Assembly: GCA_033297075.1 (NCBI GenBank) | Contig: MU858132.1 | Location: forward strand, 62,001-126,000 | Reading direction: 5' to 3' | Source: Rhypophila decipiens | Taxonomy: Eukaryota; Ascomycota; Sordariomycetes; Sordariales; Naviculisporaceae | Length of the DNA: 64,000 bases | Shown here: one piece after another, positions 61,223 to 64,000 of the stretch | Position numbering within the stretch: position 1 is the first letter of the stretch | Layout of the letters: each line of letters begins with the position of its first letter | The notes under the pieces: generated by a model | What the model was told of the DNA's origin: nothing | Databases searched by the model: none | What the model saw: the letters and a program-made list of their open reading frames with translations, nothing else | Program-made: the position numbers and the translations under genes

Positions 61223-64000
61223 CTAGCAAGCCTTCTCTTTATCTTTCTTCCTGAGAGAGAAGCCGGAGGAGATACTTGCACCACTCCTGTGACCACCGTG
61301 ATGTTGATGTGCTGCCCACTCAGCCTTGGCAACCTTCATCAAGAAGTCTTCGTCCTCGATCGGAATCCAAGCTGTAAGCGCCTTCATGGCGACCTCAAAA
61401 TCCGAATCCAGCAGGACTTCCCTCAAGGCGTCCATCAACGCCGTGCTGGCAGCATGCAAAACGTCAAGTCCCTTTGGAGGTGCTGTCGTGATGGCCTGGG
61501 CAATACTGTTCGTAGGACTCATAGGAGCGAAACTGACACTCTTTTGTTTCTCTGCCGGTTTCGCTTTCTTGGTTGCTCCTTGACCCATTTCATTGGCAGC
61601 AGAGGGAACGCTCTCAGCACCACCACCACCACCACCACCACCCGCGTCCAATATCGTTGATTCAGGCCCTGGCCCAGGGTCACAATCACCCAGCAACATG
61701 AAAACATCCCAGATCCTCAGCTGCGCCGGAAACGGAATTGAGAGGTTGAACAACGTAAGGTACCACCGAGTGCCATAGGCCGTAGGATCAATCCCCAGCT
61801 CGATCAACTTTGCGGCAACGTCCTTGCCCTTGAGCCAGCGTCTCTCAAAGTCGTGGAGCGCGGCCATCAGTCCGCCAAAGCCAGGTGAATAGAGCCTCTC
61901 GAGTCCGCGATAGCGCCACAGCCAAACCATCATGACAAAAGACCTCTCCTCGTCGAAGTAGCAGAGTAGAGTTGCCGCCAACGATGCCATGCCCTGGACG
62001 TAGCCGACCTCGGGAAAGAAAAGCGAGATGGCATGTAACACCCGGAAAAGCAGCCGCTGTCCGCCGCGGTACCTCTTTCGGAACATGACGTGGCCATTGA
62101 CAGTCCTGGGCACGTCTAGGTCGATCTGAACGTCGTCGGGAGAAGCCAGATTCTGGAGCCGCCCAAACTCGGCCATGAGCTGATCGTCTGTCTCTTGTGC
62201 GTTCCAGTGCCTGGCGCTTGATTCCAGAAATGAGTACCATGCCGCCGCACGCCAGCAGTCGGGTATCCCCTTCCATGTTCGTTCGATCAACTTGGGATTC
62301 TTTGTGTCAAAGTCATACATGTTGCCTTCTCCTTGCTGCCCTTTTTTGCTAACTTTGGCCATTTTCCTCCACTTCTCCGATCGCTCTCCTTCCTTGCGCT
62401 TCATGGTTTCGGCGGCTTTGCTCTTCTTCTTCTCGTCTTCGGGGTCCGCCAAACCGGGCGGCAGGGCGAGCATTGCCCCAGCTTCGTCCATCCATCTTCG
62501 ATTCTTGTTGTGGGGAAGCTTGTTGACGGCTGCTCGTATGGATGAACGCGTTGATTTTCTCGATGCAGCTGACAACTCTGATGAAAAAGTCCGCAACGAC
62601 CGCGCCGACACTTTCCTGCTCGGTGGGCGCAGGCCGAGGGGTGATGACGAATACGACGATCCCGGGCGCTTCGTCAGAACATTCCGCTTTCTGGTCGAGG
62701 AGAAGTGGACCGACTTGGACTCGGGGGTATCGGCCCGCGTCGTCGGTCTCTTTGGGTTGATGAAACCATATCTGTCGACCTCGGCGCCTTCTAAATCTTC
62801 CCAATCCTCCAAACCACCAGCTCGCTCAAACTCTCTCCTGATTTGGCTATCGCGTCGTAAGCAGGAACTGGCCGAATGTGGCGTAGCTGTCGTATGGGTA
62901 CGACTGGACCCTGGTTCGCCATGATGGCTTGGAGAGGCGGAAGGAGAAGAACTATGGCAGAAGAGCACGAGTTAGCACCACTAGAATACCTCTGTGTGGA
63001 GAAGCAAGGAAAGCCGTACGCAACATTCTCTTCCTCGTCTGATGGGACCTCCTCTGTGGGCTCTAGACGCTCGCCAAACGAGACGCGCCCCCCATCCTGC
63101 CAACTCTGGGTGTCGCCAGATTCATAGAGCGATCTCACCTTTTGTGACTCCTTCTCTACATCCATGGATACGACCTGTATGCGAGGTACGGACTGCGACT
63201 CGTCATTGCCTACGGCGACCGGTGCCTCCTGTGCCTTGTTGACATCGCCTGCACCCGGCATTACCCCTGCGGATTCCGATGCGACGGGAGCGGCCGAAGA
63301 ACTCGTGGCTGGCTTCTCTGGTCTTGTCATGAATGATGCAGCCAGAGGATCGGTGCGACCGCCAAACATAATACTGCCTCGTTTCGAAAAGGACAAATGG
63401 CCGAGATCGTCCCATAAGCTGTCTTCGGGTATCGGTGTTGAGATGGGGATGAATTCGTTGTCGGTTGACTGAGGTGAGGCGGTATCGAGACCCATGTCAC
63501 TCTGGCTGGCGCGGTTGAACTTGGGCGAGTCAGGAAATTTAGGCGAGCCCCGCATGACCGGGGACGGTACAACCCCAGATGCAACCTTGTCAACGCCCTG
63601 GGGCTTCTTCCGGAGCCGGTTTTTCCCCACCGATCGGATGCTGAACGACTTGCCTAATCTCTGTGTCAATGAACTCGATCGTGAAGGTGAGATCGCATCT
63701 GCCGGCTCGATTGTGCATTCTGGTGTCTGCGGGCGGCGTGCAACGGTCGAGACTCTCAGAGGCGGCGGATAGCAATCAAACGAGCTGTTGAGGTCTGGAG
63801 ACGCACCAGTCCGGCCGTCGGAATAGATCGAGGAAGCGCCAGAGATGTCGCCAGGGCTCTTCTCATAGACTGACGAGTTTTCGCAGTGCTCGCACTCTTC
63901 CTTGATCGTGAGCGAGGATGAGGTTGGGGTAAGACCCGAATCCCTCTTCTGTGCAACAAACCGCGGTGTTTGCCTCCGAAAGAGAGGGTGCTCTTCCTGG
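61223..64000 (-). CDS. TBC-domain Rab GTPase-activating protein (5' partial)
   Basis: Probable Rab GAP. Visible exons are 64000-62990 (5' end outside the window) and 62846-61223, separated by a 143-bp intron (GTATTC donor, GCTAAC branch point, GATAG acceptor), giving about 877 visible residues. The first exon encodes a disordered Ser/Pro-rich N-terminal region with acidic patches. After the junction comes QIRREFERAGGLEDWEDLEG, which makes sense only when the exons are joined in this phase. The TBC domain runs from KGIPDCWRAAAWYSFL through DVPRTVNG (arginine finger) and YVQGMAS (glutamine finger) to YGTRWYLTLFNLSIPFPAQLRIWDVF; the key residues are intact. After it come a run of nine Gly (CCA-type repeat near 61620-61645), a disordered stretch and a short helical end KKDKEKAC. 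I cannot place it in a named Gyp subfamily. Its target Rab is unknown. Confidence 0.88.

Noticed and set aside
1..64000. Secondary-metabolite or defence gene cluster around the P450
   Set aside because: Neighbours of the P450 are a TCA-cycle gene and a Rab GAP; there is no synthase, transporter, transcription factor or NLR-type gene nearby.

Overview
The window is nuclear DNA of a filamentous ascomycete (Pezizomycotina; probably a Sordariomycete, from protein wording and gene style, though no marker here fixes the genus). The signs are short GT-AG introns of about 60-90 bp with GCTAAC-type branch points, cytosolic 40S ribosomal protein genes with several introns, a mitochondrial succinyl-CoA ligase, a CYP52-class P450 and a Tom1/HUWE1 HECT ligase. 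All gene models below were spliced by hand so that exon phases and protein conservation agree.

Layout. 1-38.7 kb is a fairly ordinary housekeeping segment. It holds the C-terminal end of an unknown nuclear-type protein (+, to 407); an unknown basic/acidic repeat protein (-, 1456-2652); LSC2, succinyl-CoA ligase beta (-, 3641-5223); a membrane-anchored P450 (+, 6641-8525); a Gyp5-type Rab-GAP (+, 12601-15525); RPS8 (-, 16698-17694); a 4070-residue HECT ubiquitin ligase of the Tom1/HUWE1 family occupying 12.4 kb (-, 18966-31337); RPS6 (-, 34743-35949); DPH1 (+, 36555-37987); and CTF8 (-, 38157-38705).

38.7-61.2 kb is a 22.5-kb stretch with only one convincing protein gene, a 547-residue Pro/Gln-rich protein (-, 47963-49671). 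It is flanked by about 9.3 kb and 11.6 kb in which I see no conserved coding sequence. These flanks hold short repeats, a cluster of an 8-bp motif, and a 245-bp element with perfect 38-bp terminal inverted repeats that looks like a MITE. The right end (61223-64000) carries a second TBC-domain Rab-GAP whose 5' end lies outside the window.

The genes do not form a biosynthetic or defence cluster. There is a loose theme of translation: RPS8, RPS6 and diphthamide synthesis, with RPS6 and DPH1 diverging from one 0.6-kb spacer. Two GAPs for vesicle traffic lie far apart. The most striking signals are at RNA level: 8-nt and 7-nt coding microexons in RPS8 and RPS6, a 6-nt first coding exon in RPS6, a 15-bp perfect stem inside an RPS6 intron, a likely GC-AG or ambiguous donor in DPH1, and a tandem acceptor in the 547-residue gene. 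I found no CRISPR array, phage, operon or convincing new enzymatic system.
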